Part shown: piece by piece, positions 18,286-26,992 of the stretch
Layout of the letters: each line of letters begins with the position of its first letter
How positions within the stretch are numbered: the stretch's first letter is position 1
NCBI RefSeq assembly: GCF_002871005.1
Contig: NZ_PHSN01000012.1
Coordinates: 1 to 64,000, forward strand
DNA length: 64,000 nucleotides
Direction: 5' to 3'
Source: Acidimangrovimonas sediminis
GTDB lineage: Bacteria > Pseudomonadota > Alphaproteobacteria > Rhodobacterales > Rhodobacteraceae
Translations under genes and position numbers: made by a program
The notes under the pieces: model-generated
Database searches by the model: none
The model's input: the letters and a program-made list of their open reading frames with translations, nothing else
Told to the model about the DNA's origin: nothing

Positions 18286-19292
18286 GCGCACCCGTCATAG
18301 CCTGCGTCGGCGCCGGGCGGATGGGGCGGCAGATCGCCTATTGCTTCGCCTATGCCGGCTACCCGGTGCACCTGCTCGACGCCAAGCCCCGCAGCGACGA
18401 GGACGCGGTCCGCACCGCGGAGGAGGCACGGGCCGAGATCCGCGCGACGCTGACCATGATGGCGGGGCTCGGCGCCTTCGACGCGGCCGCGATCGACACC
18501 ATCCTCGCCCGCGTCACCGTCTTCCCGCTGGAGCGTGCCGAGGCCGCCCTCGGACCCGCCCGCGTGGTGTTCGAGGCGGTGCCCGAGACGGATGCGGCCA
18601 AGCGCGAGGGCCTCGCCCTGATCGACGCCACCGCCGGGGCGGAGGCGATCGTCGCCTCGACCACCTCCACCTACCTCTCGACCCAGCTGTCGGACTGGAG
18701 CGGGCGGCCCGCGCGGTTCCTCAATGCCCATTGGCTGAACCCCGCCTTCCTCGTCCCGCTGGTCGAGGTCAGCCCGACGCCCGAGACGGATCCTGTGGTG
18801 ACGGCCGAACTGACCGCGCTCTTGGAGGCCGTGGGCAAGGCGCCCGTCACCTGTGCCCCCTCTCCCGGCTACATCGTGCCGCGCATCCAGGCACTGGCGA
18901 TGAACGAGGCCGCCCGTCTGGTCGAGGAGGGCGTGGCCTCGGCCGAGGATGTGGACCGCGCGGTGAAATACGGCTTCGGTTTGCGGTTCGCGGTGCTGGG
19001 CCTTCTGGAATTCATCGACTGGGGTGGCGGCGACATCCTTTTCCACGCCAGCCGCTACATGGCCGACGCCACCGGCGAGGACCGCTTTTCCGCGCCGAAG
19101 ATCGTGCAGGACAACATGGCCGAGGGGCGCCGGGGCTTGCGCGACGGGCGGGGATTCTACGACTATGGGACCATGGATACCGAGGCGTGGCGGCAGGAGC
19201 GGATGGCGGGCTTCCTGCGCATGCTGGTGGGCACCGGCCTGCATCGCCCGCCCGCCCTCGACCCCAGCAGCCCGGCAGAGGAGACGACATGA
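18282..19292 (+). CDS. 3-hydroxyacyl-CoA dehydrogenase family protein
   Basis: A 336-residue protein with an N-terminal NAD domain (CVGAGRMGRQIAYCFA) and the family's catalytic region LNAHWLNPAFLVPLVEV, in which the histidine sits in HWLNP rather than the usual HFFNP. The C-terminal helical domain holds the GYIVPRIQA and GLRFAVLGLLEFIDWGG segments. Such variants include 3-hydroxybutyryl-CoA-type and carnitine-type dehydrogenases. It overlaps both neighbours by 4 bp. In this island an NAD oxidation of a 3-hydroxyacyl-CoA during ring-fragment beta-oxidation is the natural role. Confidence 0.88.
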   Translation: MSAPVIACVGAGRMGRQIAYCFAYAGYPVHLLDAKPRSDEDAVRTAEEARAEIRATLTMMAGLGAFDAAAIDTILARVTVFPLERAEAALGPARVVFEAVPETDAAKREGLALIDATAGAEAIVASTTSTYLSTQLSDWSGRPARFLNAHWLNPAFLVPLVEVSPTPETDPVVTAELTALLEAVGKAPVTCAPSPGYIVPRIQALAMNEAARLVEEGVASAEDVDRAVKYGFGLRFAVLGLLEFIDWGGGDILFHASRYMADATGEDRFSAPKIVQDNMAEGRRGLRDGRGFYDYGTMDTEAWRQERMAGFLRMLVGTGLHRPPALDPSSPAEETT

Positions 19293-20236
19293 GCATGCTC
19301 ACCTTCCGCGTGGCCGAGATCCGGGACGAGACCCCCCGCGTGCGTTGCCTCATCCTGGAAAGCACGGGCGGTGCGCTGCCGGGATGGGAGGCGGGCGCCC
19401 ATATCCGCGTGGCACTGCCGCAGGGGGGCGACCGGCCCTATTCTCTGGTGGCGCTCCCGGGCTTGGGTGAAGGGCGCTATGCCCTGGGCGTGCTGCGCGA
19501 GGATCCGGGCACCGGCGGCTCGGCCTATGTCCACGGGCTGTCCGTGGGGGACACCGTGACCTCCGGCGCGCCGGTGAACCAGTTCGCAATGACGCCCGGC
19601 GATGGCCCGGTGACGCTCCTGGCCGGCGGCATCGGCATCACGCCGATCCTGTCGATGGCCGGCGCGCTGAAGGCCGGAGGGCGCCCGTTCCGTCTTTATT
19701 ACTTTGGCCGCGCCGAGGGGGAGCTTGCCTTCCTGCCGGACCTCGCCACGCTCTGCGGCGACAGCCTGACCACCGGCTACGACAGCGTGGATGGCCCGCC
19801 CGACCTCGGCGCCATCCTCGCTGCCACGCCCGCGGGGGCGGATCTTTATGTCTGCGGCCCCGGCGGCATGATCGAGGCGATGAAGACCGCCTGGGCCGAA
19901 GAGGGCCGCCCCGCGGAGCGCCTCCACTACGAGCTGTTCACCGCGACCCCGCCCCCCGCGGCAGGCGATCAGCCCTTCGAGGTGGAGATTGCCTCCACCG
20001 GCAAGGTGGTGACGGTCGCCCCCGCCCAGACCATCATCGAGGCGCTGGAGGAGGCGGGCGTCGACGTCGTCTACGATTGCCAGCGCGGCGATTGCGGGAT
20101 CTGCCAGACCGGCGTGATCTCGGGCGTGCCGGAGCATCGCGACGTCGTCCTCAGCGATGAGGAGAAGGCCTCGAACAAGGTGATGCAAATCTGCGTGTCG
20201 CGGGCGGTCTCGCCCCGGCTGGTTCTCGATCTCTAG
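19289..20236 (+). CDS. Oxygenase reductase component (PDR/VanB type: FMN/NAD domain plus 2Fe-2S ferredoxin)
   Basis: A 315-residue electron-transfer protein. The N-terminal flavin domain has RPYSLVALPG, the NAD domain has LLAGGIGITPILSMA and YVCGPGGMI, and the C-terminal plant-type ferredoxin domain holds the cluster motif DCQRGDCGICQTG (Cx4Cx2C) with the fourth cysteine in QICVSRA. The order matches phthalate dioxygenase reductase. It is followed by the Rieske alpha and beta genes and should supply them with electrons from NAD(P)H, so a separate ferredoxin is not needed. Confidence 0.93.
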   Translation: MSMLTFRVAEIRDETPRVRCLILESTGGALPGWEAGAHIRVALPQGGDRPYSLVALPGLGEGRYALGVLREDPGTGGSAYVHGLSVGDTVTSGAPVNQFAMTPGDGPVTLLAGGIGITPILSMAGALKAGGRPFRLYYFGRAEGELAFLPDLATLCGDSLTTGYDSVDGPPDLGAILAATPAGADLYVCGPGGMIEAMKTAWAEEGRPAERLHYELFTATPPPAAGDQPFEVEIASTGKVVTVAPAQTIIEALEEAGVDVVYDCQRGDCGICQTGVISGVPEHRDVVLSDEEKASNKVMQICVSRAVSPRLVLDL

Positions 20237-20260
20237 GCTCGCTCCAAGGAGGGTTACGCC

Positions 20261-21598
20261 ATGCCTGCCACCTATGCCGACCCCGCCCAGCTTCGTGCGC
20301 TGGTGAAGCCCGAGGCGGTTCACCGTGATCTCTACACCGACCCCGAGGTGTTCCGGCTGGAGATGCGCCACCTCTTCGCCAACACCTGGGTCTATGTCGG
20401 CCATGCCAGCCAGATCCCGAACCCCGGGGATTACCTGACGACCGAGATCGGCGATCAGCCGGTGATGGCCTCGCGCCACACCGACGGGCAGGTCCACGTG
20501 CTTTACAACCGCTGCCCGCACAAGGGCACCAAGATCGCGTCGGAGGCCTGCGGCAATACCGGCAAGTTCTTCCGCTGCCCCTATCACGCCTGGTCGTTCA
20601 AGACCGATGGTTCGCTGCTGGCGATCCCGTTCCGCAAGGGCTACGAAGGCACCGGGCTGGAAGAGAGCGAGGCTGTGCGCGGCCTTGCCCCCGTGGGCGC
20701 GACGAAGGTCTATCGCGACTTCATCTTCGCCCGCCTCGCCCCTACCGGCGTGGGGTTCGAGGAGTTCTTCGGCGAAAGCCTTTCCTCCATCGACAACATG
20801 GTCGACCGCTCGCCCGAGGGGAAGCTTGTGCTCGAAGGCGCGCCGCTGCGCTACATGCACCCCTGCAACTGGAAGATGCTGGTCGAGAACCAGACCGACA
20901 CCTGCCACCCGATGGTCGCGCATGAAAGCTCTGCCGGCACGGCGGTGTCTGTGTGGGAGCGCGAGCAGGCCAAGGGCGGGCCGAAGCCCATGGCGGTCGA
21001 GGTCTACGCCCCCTTCATGGCACCCTACGACTTCTTCGAGAAGATGGGCCTCAGGGTCTGGCCGAACGGCCACGGCCATACCGGCGTGACCACCTCGATC
21101 CACGCGGATTATTCCGCGATCCCGGGGTATTACGACCAGATGGTCGAAGCCTACGGCAAGGAGCGGGCCGAGAAGATCCTGGGAGAGAACCGCCACAACA
21201 CGGTCTATTTCCCGAACATCATGGTGAAGGGCCCGATCCAGACCCTGCGGGTGTTCAAGCCGATCGCCGCCGACAAGACGCTGGTGGAAAGCTACACCTT
21301 CCGCCTCGTCGGTGCGCCGGACATGCTTTTCGAACGGACGCTGATGTACAACCGGCTGATCAACGCCCCCACCTCCATCGTCGGACATGACGACCTGGAG
21401 ATGTACGAGCGCGCGCAGCTGGGCCTGCATGCCGATGGCATGGAATGGGTCAACATCCAGCGTCTCTATGCCGAGGGCGAGGCCGAGGACGTGACCGATG
21501 TGGCCGGCGGCACCAGCGAACGCCAGATGCGCAACCAGTTCCACGCCTGGCTGAAATACATGCTGCCCGAGGGGCAGGCGCAGGAGGCCGCGGAATGA
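20261..21598 (+). CDS. Rieske non-heme iron oxygenase, alpha subunit
   Basis: The catalytic subunit (445 residues) of a ring-hydroxylating oxygenase. The Rieske cluster ligands are in RCPHKG and RCPYHAW (CxH...CxxH) near residues 86-110, and the mononuclear iron site is ENQTDTCHPMVAH near residue 210, with the bridging Asp and two His ligands. A GGAGGG ribosome-binding site precedes the ATG. The beta subunit overlaps its stop. The pairing with a PDR-type reductase and the isatin/anthranilate genes downstream suggests indole-3-acetate or a related indole/oxindole acid as substrate; benzoate- or anthranilate-type substrates remain possible. Confidence 0.93.
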   Translation: MPATYADPAQLRALVKPEAVHRDLYTDPEVFRLEMRHLFANTWVYVGHASQIPNPGDYLTTEIGDQPVMASRHTDGQVHVLYNRCPHKGTKIASEACGNTGKFFRCPYHAWSFKTDGSLLAIPFRKGYEGTGLEESEAVRGLAPVGATKVYRDFIFARLAPTGVGFEEFFGESLSSIDNMVDRSPEGKLVLEGAPLRYMHPCNWKMLVENQTDTCHPMVAHESSAGTAVSVWEREQAKGGPKPMAVEVYAPFMAPYDFFEKMGLRVWPNGHGHTGVTTSIHADYSAIPGYYDQMVEAYGKERAEKILGENRHNTVYFPNIMVKGPIQTLRVFKPIAADKTLVESYTFRLVGAPDMLFERTLMYNRLINAPTSIVGHDDLEMYERAQLGLHADGMEWVNIQRLYAEGEAEDVTDVAGGTSERQMRNQFHAWLKYMLPEGQAQEAAE

Positions 21599-22098
21599 GC
21601 GTGACCGAAGAGACCACGGCCAATGTCACCGAGGCCGACCTGACCGCCTTCATCTACCGCGAGGCGCGTCTGCTGGACGAGCTGCGTTATGAGGAGTGGC
21701 TTTCGCTCTATGCCGAGGACGCGCATTACTGGATGCCCGCCGAATGGCAGCAGACCGACCCGAAGCTTCAGGCCTCGTTGATGTACGAGGACATGCTGCT
21801 GCTGCGCATCCGGGTGGAGCGCCTCTCGGGCGCCCGCACCTTCAGCCAGAAACCCAAGAGCCGGGCCCAGCACCTGCTACAGGCGCCCCAGGTCGACGAG
21901 ATCGACATGGCGGCGAACCGCTTCCGCACCTGGACCCCGTTCCATTACGCCGAGACGCGGGGGGATGAGTTCACCATGTACGCCGGCTGGGCACGGCACG
22001 AGATGCGGCTTGAGGAGGGTCAGCTGAAGATCGTGCTGAAGCGGGTCGACCTCGTGAATTTCGACGCCCCGATGGGCAACATCCAGCTCTTCATGTGA
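21595..22098 (+). CDS. Rieske oxygenase, beta subunit
   Basis: A 167-residue small subunit of the NTF2-like fold found in ring-hydroxylating oxygenases. It has the typical early EARLLDELRYEEWLSLYAED segment and YEDMLLLRIRVERL. It carries no redox site; it supports the alpha3beta3 hexamer. It overlaps the alpha gene by 4 bp and the acyl-CoA ligase starts 7 bp after its stop. Confidence 0.92.
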   Translation: MSVTEETTANVTEADLTAFIYREARLLDELRYEEWLSLYAEDAHYWMPAEWQQTDPKLQASLMYEDMLLLRIRVERLSGARTFSQKPKSRAQHLLQAPQVDEIDMAANRFRTWTPFHYAETRGDEFTMYAGWARHEMRLEEGQLKIVLKRVDLVNFDAPMGNIQLFM

Positions 22099-22105
22099 GA
22101 TCCCG

Positions 22106-23740
22106 ATGACCTTCCTTCCCGGCACGCTGGACGACGCCTCCGTCTTCGCCCGCTTCGCCCGCATCGCGCGCGCCTATCCCGACCGGCCCTTCCTGTCGGT
22201 GCTGCCCGGCACCGCCGCGGCCTATGGCATCGCGGCGCAGGAAATCCCCTACGGCACGGCGCTGGCCGAGATCGGGGCGCTGGTCGCGCAGTACCGCGCG
22301 GCGGGCTACGGGCCGGGGCACCGGGTGGGTCTCCTGCTGCAGAACCGGCCTGCGTTCATCTTTCATTGGTTCGCGCTCAACGCGCTCGGCGCCTCGGTCG
22401 TGCCGATCAACCCCGACCTGCGCGCGGCCGAGCTGGAATACCTGATCGCGCATTCCGAGATGGTGCTTGCCGTGGCGATCCCCGCGCGGCACGCGGATCT
22501 GGCCGGGGCCGCGGCTGCGGTCGGTTCGGCGATGCCGGTGATCGCTGCCGAGGCCGCGCCGCCGCCCGCGCCCTTCGCAGCGACGCAGACCCCGATCACC
22601 CGCGACACGGAATGCGCGCTCCTCTACACCTCCGGCACCACCGGGCGGCCCAAGGGCTGCGTGCTCACCAACACCTATTTCCTGCTGGCCGGCGAATGGT
22701 ACGCTTCGGTCGGCGATCTCTGCACCCTGAACGTCGAGCCTGCGGAACGGATGCTGACGCCGCTGCCGCTCTTCCACATGAACGCCATGGCCTATTCGCT
22801 GGTGGCGAGCATTACCGTGGCGGGCTGCATCGCCATCCTCGACCGGTTCCACCCGCGCAGCTGGTGGGCCACCGTGGCCGAATTCGACGCGACCGTGATA
22901 CATTACCTCGGCGTCATGCCCGCGATGCTGATGTCGGCGGCGCCGAGCGCGACAGACCGCGCCCACCGCGTCCGCTTCGGCTTCGGCGCGGGCGTCGACC
23001 GCCTGCTGCACGGCCCGTTCGAGGAGCGCTTCGGCTTTCCCCTGCTGGAGGCCTGGGCGATGACCGAGACCGGCGCCGGCGCCGTGGTGATCGCCAGCCG
23101 CGAACCGCGCCAGATCGGCACGTCGTGCTTCGGCAGCCCTGGTGCGGATGTCGAGGTGTCGATCCGTGCCGATGGCGGGACCGAGGCGGGGGTGGACATG
23201 CCGGGCGAGCTTCTGGTGCGCCATGCGGGCGCCGACCCGCGGCTGGGGTTCTTCCGCGAATACCTGAAGGATGAGAAGGCCACCACCGAGGCGTGGGAGG
23301 GTGGATGGTTCCACACCGGCGATGTCGTCAGCCGCGACGCGCAGGGCCAGCTGCATTTCGTCGACCGCAAGAAGAACGTCATCCGTCGCTCGGGCGAGAA
23401 CATCTCGGCGGTGGAGGTCGAAAGCGTGCTTGGCCGGCATGAGGCCATCGCCCAGATCGCCGTCGCCCCCCTGCCCGACCCGGTGCGCGGCGAAGAGGTC
23501 GCGGCGCTGATCGTGCCGAAGGCGCCAGGGGCGGATGCCGCGCTGGCCGAGGAGATCGTGCGCTGGTGCCTGACGCGGCTTGCCTATTACAAGGCGCCGG
23601 GGTTCGTGGCCTTCGTCGAGGCGATCCCCCTGACCTCGACCGAGAAGATTCAGCGCGGCGCGCTGCGCCAGGCGGTGGAAGAAGCGGTGGCCGAGGGCCG
23701 CGCCATCGACACCTGCCACCTGAAGAAGCGGATCGCCTGA
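22106..23740 (+). CDS. AMP-forming acyl-CoA ligase (ligase 1)
   Basis: A 544-residue member of the ANL adenylating family. It has the phosphate loop YTSGTTGRPKG near residue 175, GWFHTGDVV near residue 395, DRKKNVIRRSGENIS and the C-terminal catalytic lysine in STEKIQRG. The fold is closest to the crotonobetaine/carnitine-CoA ligase-like branch. It lies between the Rieske oxygenase and the thiolase-fold aldolase candidate, so it should activate the oxygenase product before C-C cleavage; dioxindole-3-acetate is my proposed substrate. Its stop shares a base with the next start. Confidence 0.9.
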   Translation: MTFLPGTLDDASVFARFARIARAYPDRPFLSVLPGTAAAYGIAAQEIPYGTALAEIGALVAQYRAAGYGPGHRVGLLLQNRPAFIFHWFALNALGASVVPINPDLRAAELEYLIAHSEMVLAVAIPARHADLAGAAAAVGSAMPVIAAEAAPPPAPFAATQTPITRDTECALLYTSGTTGRPKGCVLTNTYFLLAGEWYASVGDLCTLNVEPAERMLTPLPLFHMNAMAYSLVASITVAGCIAILDRFHPRSWWATVAEFDATVIHYLGVMPAMLMSAAPSATDRAHRVRFGFGAGVDRLLHGPFEERFGFPLLEAWAMTETGAGAVVIASREPRQIGTSCFGSPGADVEVSIRADGGTEAGVDMPGELLVRHAGADPRLGFFREYLKDEKATTEAWEGGWFHTGDVVSRDAQGQLHFVDRKKNVIRRSGENISAVEVESVLGRHEAIAQIAVAPLPDPVRGEEVAALIVPKAPGADAALAEEIVRWCLTRLAYYKAPGFVAFVEAIPLTSTEKIQRGALRQAVEEAVAEGRAIDTCHLKKRIA

Positions 23741-24948
23741 TGCCCCCCGCCCTGATGAAGCGCCCCCGCGCGCCCTATCGCGACATCGCCGTGGCGGTGC
23801 CTGTCTCGCTTCCCTATGTGCGCTATTCCATCGACAGCGCACATTGGTGGATCGCGCGCGCGCTCAAGGCGCTCTGCGACGGTGCGGGGATCGTGCCTGC
23901 CGATGTCGACGGGCTCTCGGTCTCCAGCTTCACCCTCTTTCCCGACAGCGCGGTGGGGCTGACCCAGCATCTGGGCCTCACCCCGCGGTGGCTGGACAAC
24001 ATCCCCATGGGCGGGGCCAGTGCGGTGGTGGCGCTGCGGCGTGCGGCAAGGGCGGTCGAGGCGGGCGACGCCACCATCGTCGCCTGCATCGGCGCCGACG
24101 CGAACCAGGTGGACAGCTTCCGCAAGCTCCTCTCCTCCTTCTCGCGCTTTGCGCAGGACGCAAGCTACCCCTACGGCTACGGCGGTCCGAACGGCTCCTT
24201 CGCGCTTCTGTCCGATCACTACATGCGCACCACCGGCACCACGCGCGAGGATTTCGGCAAGATCTGCGTCAGCCAGCGCGATAACGCGCTGACCTACCCG
24301 CAGGCGATCATGAAAAAGCCCCTGACGATGGAGGCCTACATGAACGCCCGGCCCATCGCGGACCCGATTCACCTTTTCGATTGCGTCATGCCCTGCGCGG
24401 GGGCCGAGGCCTTCCTCGTAACTTCGCTGGACGTGGCGCGCGACCTCGGGCTGCCGCATGCGCAACTGACCGGCGCGATCGAGCGGCACAACGCCTTCCC
24501 CGACGACCCGATCCAGATGCGCGGCGGGTGGGAGATGGATATCGACGAGCTTTACGGCATGGCCGGCACCACGCCCGACGGGATCGACGTGCTGGAAACC
24601 TACGACGACTACCCGGTGATCGTGATGATGCAGCTGGAGGATCTGGGGTTCTGCCCCAAGGGGGCGGCGAAAGACTTCGTGCGCGCCCATGATCTGACCA
24701 GCGCCGGGGACTTTCCGCACAATACTTCGGGCGGGCAGCTGTCGGCCGGGCAGGCCGGGGCGGCGGGCGGCTATCTCGGGCTGGTCGAGGGGCTGCGGCA
24801 GGTCACCGGGCAGTCGCTTTCGCGGCAGGTGCCGGGGGCGAAGCGGGCGCTGGTGTCGGGCTTTGGGATGATCAACTACGACCGGGGGCTGTGCACCAGT
24901 GCGGCGATCCTGGAAGGGCCAGGACCGCAGGAAGGGGCAGGCACATGA
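23740..24948 (+). CDS. Thiolase-fold protein without nucleophilic cysteine, probable retro-aldolase (Ltp2-like)
   Basis: A 402-residue thiolase-superfamily (lipid-transfer-protein) member. Where thiolases carry the nucleophilic cysteine in the first half, this protein has NIPMGGASAVVAL (residues 87-99) with no cysteine; other family segments remain, such as MPCAGAEAFLV, NTSGGQLSAGQAG near residue 325 and GFGMINYDRG. Ltp2, from steroid side-chain degradation, is a cysteine-less thiolase-fold enzyme that works with a DUF35 partner to split a beta-hydroxyacyl-CoA by retro-aldol cleavage. A DUF35 gene follows with a 4-bp overlap. Applied to dioxindole-3-acetyl-CoA, the reaction would release acetyl-CoA and isatin. 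The chemistry is inferred. Confidence 0.82.
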   Translation: MPPALMKRPRAPYRDIAVAVPVSLPYVRYSIDSAHWWIARALKALCDGAGIVPADVDGLSVSSFTLFPDSAVGLTQHLGLTPRWLDNIPMGGASAVVALRRAARAVEAGDATIVACIGADANQVDSFRKLLSSFSRFAQDASYPYGYGGPNGSFALLSDHYMRTTGTTREDFGKICVSQRDNALTYPQAIMKKPLTMEAYMNARPIADPIHLFDCVMPCAGAEAFLVTSLDVARDLGLPHAQLTGAIERHNAFPDDPIQMRGGWEMDIDELYGMAGTTPDGIDVLETYDDYPVIVMMQLEDLGFCPKGAAKDFVRAHDLTSAGDFPHNTSGGQLSAGQAGAAGGYLGLVEGLRQVTGQSLSRQVPGAKRALVSGFGMINYDRGLCTSAAILEGPGPQEGAGT

Positions 24949-26183
24949 CCGATCCGATCGCCCCGCCGCCGAAGAAGGATCCGCAGGCGGTCACCCTGCG
25001 CCCCGAACTGCCCCCAGTGCAGCGCAGCCGCGCGGCGTTGAAGCTGACCGCGGCGGCCAGCCGGGGCGGGTTCGCGTTGCAGGTCTGCGATGCCTGCGGC
25101 ACGGTCAGCTACCCCGCCCGGGATGCCTGCGCGAAATGCCTGTCCACCGCGCTGACGGTGAAACCCGTGCCCCCGGGCGGCGAGGTGATCGCCGAGACGA
25201 CGATCCGCACCTCGACCGATCTTTATTTCCGCCAGCGCATGCCATGGCGCGTGGGGATGGTGCGGCTCGACGCCGGGCCGTCGCTGGTGGTGCACCTGCA
25301 TGGCGACGTCGCGGTGCCGGGCCGGGTGCGGATGATCCACAAGCTGGACAAGGGCGGCAACGCGGTGCTGATGGCGCTGCCGGAAGGGAGATCCGCGCAT
25401 ATGGAAGACGATCCCGAGTACCGCGAGCTGACGGCGAGCCCGAAGCACCGTCGCATCCTCGTGACCGCCGGGCGCGGGGCAGTCGGGCAGGCCGTGGCGC
25501 AGGCACTGCTCAAGGCCGGGGCCGCGCATGTCTTCGTGGGCGTGGCCGAGCCGTGGAAGCCCTTCGCCGGGCAGGAGGCGTTGGCCAACACCCCGGGGAT
25601 CGAGGTGGTCCCGCTCGACCTGACCGACACGCGGTCGGTCGCGGAACTGGCGGCGAGCATCGGCGGCAAGACCGATATCCTGGTGAACACCGCCGAACAT
25701 GTGCGCCCGGGCGGCGCGATGGATGGCGGGATGATCGCCGCGCAGGATGCCTTTGCCGTCAACGTGTTCGGCCTGCAACGGCTGGCGCAGGCCTTTGGCC
25801 CCGCGATGCGCGGGCGGGGCGCCGACGGGGTGAATTCGGCTGCCGCCTTCGTCGACGTGCTGCCGGTCTCGGCGCTGGCCGCGAACCCGGCCTTCGCGCT
25901 CCACTCCGCCACCGCCGCCGCGCGGCTGTCGCTTCTGCAAAGCCTGCGGGCCGAGCTGCGCCCCGGCGGCGTCCGGGTGATGAGCGTCTTCACCGGCCCG
26001 GTGGACGACGCCTGGCGCGAACATGTGCCGCCCCCCAAGGTTGCCCCCGCGCAGATCGCCCGCGCCGTGGTGACCGCGCTGGCAGAGGGGATCGAGGACA
26101 GCTTCGTCGGCGATGTCGCCAAAGATGTCGCGGCGCGCTTCTACGACGACCCGAAAGTCACGGAACGGGAGATGAGCCAGTGA
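24945..26183 (+). CDS. DUF35 zinc-ribbon/OB-fold protein fused to a degenerate SDR domain
   Basis: A 412-residue fusion. Residues about 40-135 form a DUF35 unit with a zinc ribbon (CDAC and CAKC; Cys-48, 51, 62, 65) followed by an OB-like domain; residues about 150-410 are an SDR domain starting with ILVTAGRGAVGQ. The SDR domain lacks the catalytic pair: the usual YSATK is HSATA here, near residue 320, and NNAG has become NTAE, so it is unlikely to be an active dehydrogenase. DUF35 proteins partner thiolase-fold enzymes, and the gene overlaps the preceding one. It probably completes that aldolase, with the SDR part serving structure or ligand binding. Confidence 0.82.
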   Translation: MTDPIAPPPKKDPQAVTLRPELPPVQRSRAALKLTAAASRGGFALQVCDACGTVSYPARDACAKCLSTALTVKPVPPGGEVIAETTIRTSTDLYFRQRMPWRVGMVRLDAGPSLVVHLHGDVAVPGRVRMIHKLDKGGNAVLMALPEGRSAHMEDDPEYRELTASPKHRRILVTAGRGAVGQAVAQALLKAGAAHVFVGVAEPWKPFAGQEALANTPGIEVVPLDLTDTRSVAELAASIGGKTDILVNTAEHVRPGGAMDGGMIAAQDAFAVNVFGLQRLAQAFGPAMRGRGADGVNSAAAFVDVLPVSALAANPAFALHSATAAARLSLLQSLRAELRPGGVRVMSVFTGPVDDAWREHVPPPKVAPAQIARAVVTALAEGIEDSFVGDVAKDVAARFYDDPKVTEREMSQ

Positions 26184-26992
26184 GCACGGATCTGAACGGC
26201 GCCGGTGTGCTTTCCGCCCTCGCCGGAGCGCTGGCGGGCGGCGGGGTCGAGATCGTCGACCTGAGCCATGTCCTGTCGCCCGAGATCCCGGTGATGGTGC
26301 TGCCGCCGGAATTCGGCCAGTGCCAGCCGGTGCGGATCGAGGAGGTCTCGCGCTACGATGCGCGCGGCCCGGCCTGGTACTGGAACACGATCACCCTGAG
26401 CGAACATGCTGGCACCCATTTCGACGCGCCCGCCCATTGGGTCACCGGGCGGCATCTGGCGCAGGGCACGGTGGACGACCTGCCGCTCGACCATCTCGTG
26501 GCGCCCGCGGTGGTACTGGACTTCTCGGCCGAGGCCGCGGCGGACGAGGATTTCATCCTGACCCGCGCCCATCTGGAAGATTGGGAGGCGGCGAACGGAA
26601 AGATCGACCCCGGCTGCTGGGTCCTGTTCCGCACCGACTGGGCGCAGCATGTGACGACGCCCAAGTACCTCAACCTGCGCGAGGACGGCCCGCATTCCCC
26701 CGGCCCCGACGCCTCGGCGATCGAGTTCCTGGTGCATGAACGCGGCATACTCGGCTTCGGGACCGAGACGATCGGAACCGATGCGGGACAGGGCAGCCAC
26801 CTCAGCCCGCCCTACCCCGCGCATTCCATCCTGCACGGCAACGGGCGCTATGGGTTGCAATGCCTCGCCGGGCTCGACCGCCTGCCGGCGCGCGGGGCAA
26901 TCCTCTTCGCCGCGCCCTTGAAGATCCGCGACGGGTCGGGCAGCCCCCTTCGCGTGCTGGCCCTCGTCCCCGGGAAAGGATCCGCGGCATGA
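26180..26992 (+). CDS. Cyclase-family metal hydrolase, probable isatin hydrolase
   Basis: A 270-residue member of the cyclase/kynurenine-formamidase family. The metal motif HxGTHxDxPxH is complete at residues 76-86 (HAGTHFDAPAH), and the length matches isatin hydrolases better than kynurenine formamidases, which are near 210 residues. Isatin hydrolase opens isatin to isatinate with a Mn ion. The GTG start overlaps the preceding stop, and a GGGAG box lies upstream. Neighbouring genes would generate isatin and consume anthranilate, which supports the assignment. Kynurenine formamidase or another lactam/ester hydrolase is the alternative. Confidence 0.78.
   Translation: MSTDLNGAGVLSALAGALAGGGVEIVDLSHVLSPEIPVMVLPPEFGQCQPVRIEEVSRYDARGPAWYWNTITLSEHAGTHFDAPAHWVTGRHLAQGTVDDLPLDHLVAPAVVLDFSAEAAADEDFILTRAHLEDWEAANGKIDPGCWVLFRTDWAQHVTTPKYLNLREDGPHSPGPDASAIEFLVHERGILGFGTETIGTDAGQGSHLSPPYPAHSILHGNGRYGLQCLAGLDRLPARGAILFAAPLKIRDGSGSPLRVLALVPGKGSAA

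Noticed and set aside
18282-23740. Carnitine catabolism (hydroxyacyl-CoA-fold dehydrogenase, Rieske oxygenase, CaiC-like ligase)
   Set aside because: The Rieske oxygenase has a separate beta subunit, unlike carnitine monooxygenase CntA, and the neighbours include isatin- and 2-aminobenzoyl-CoA-type enzymes that carnitine would not need.
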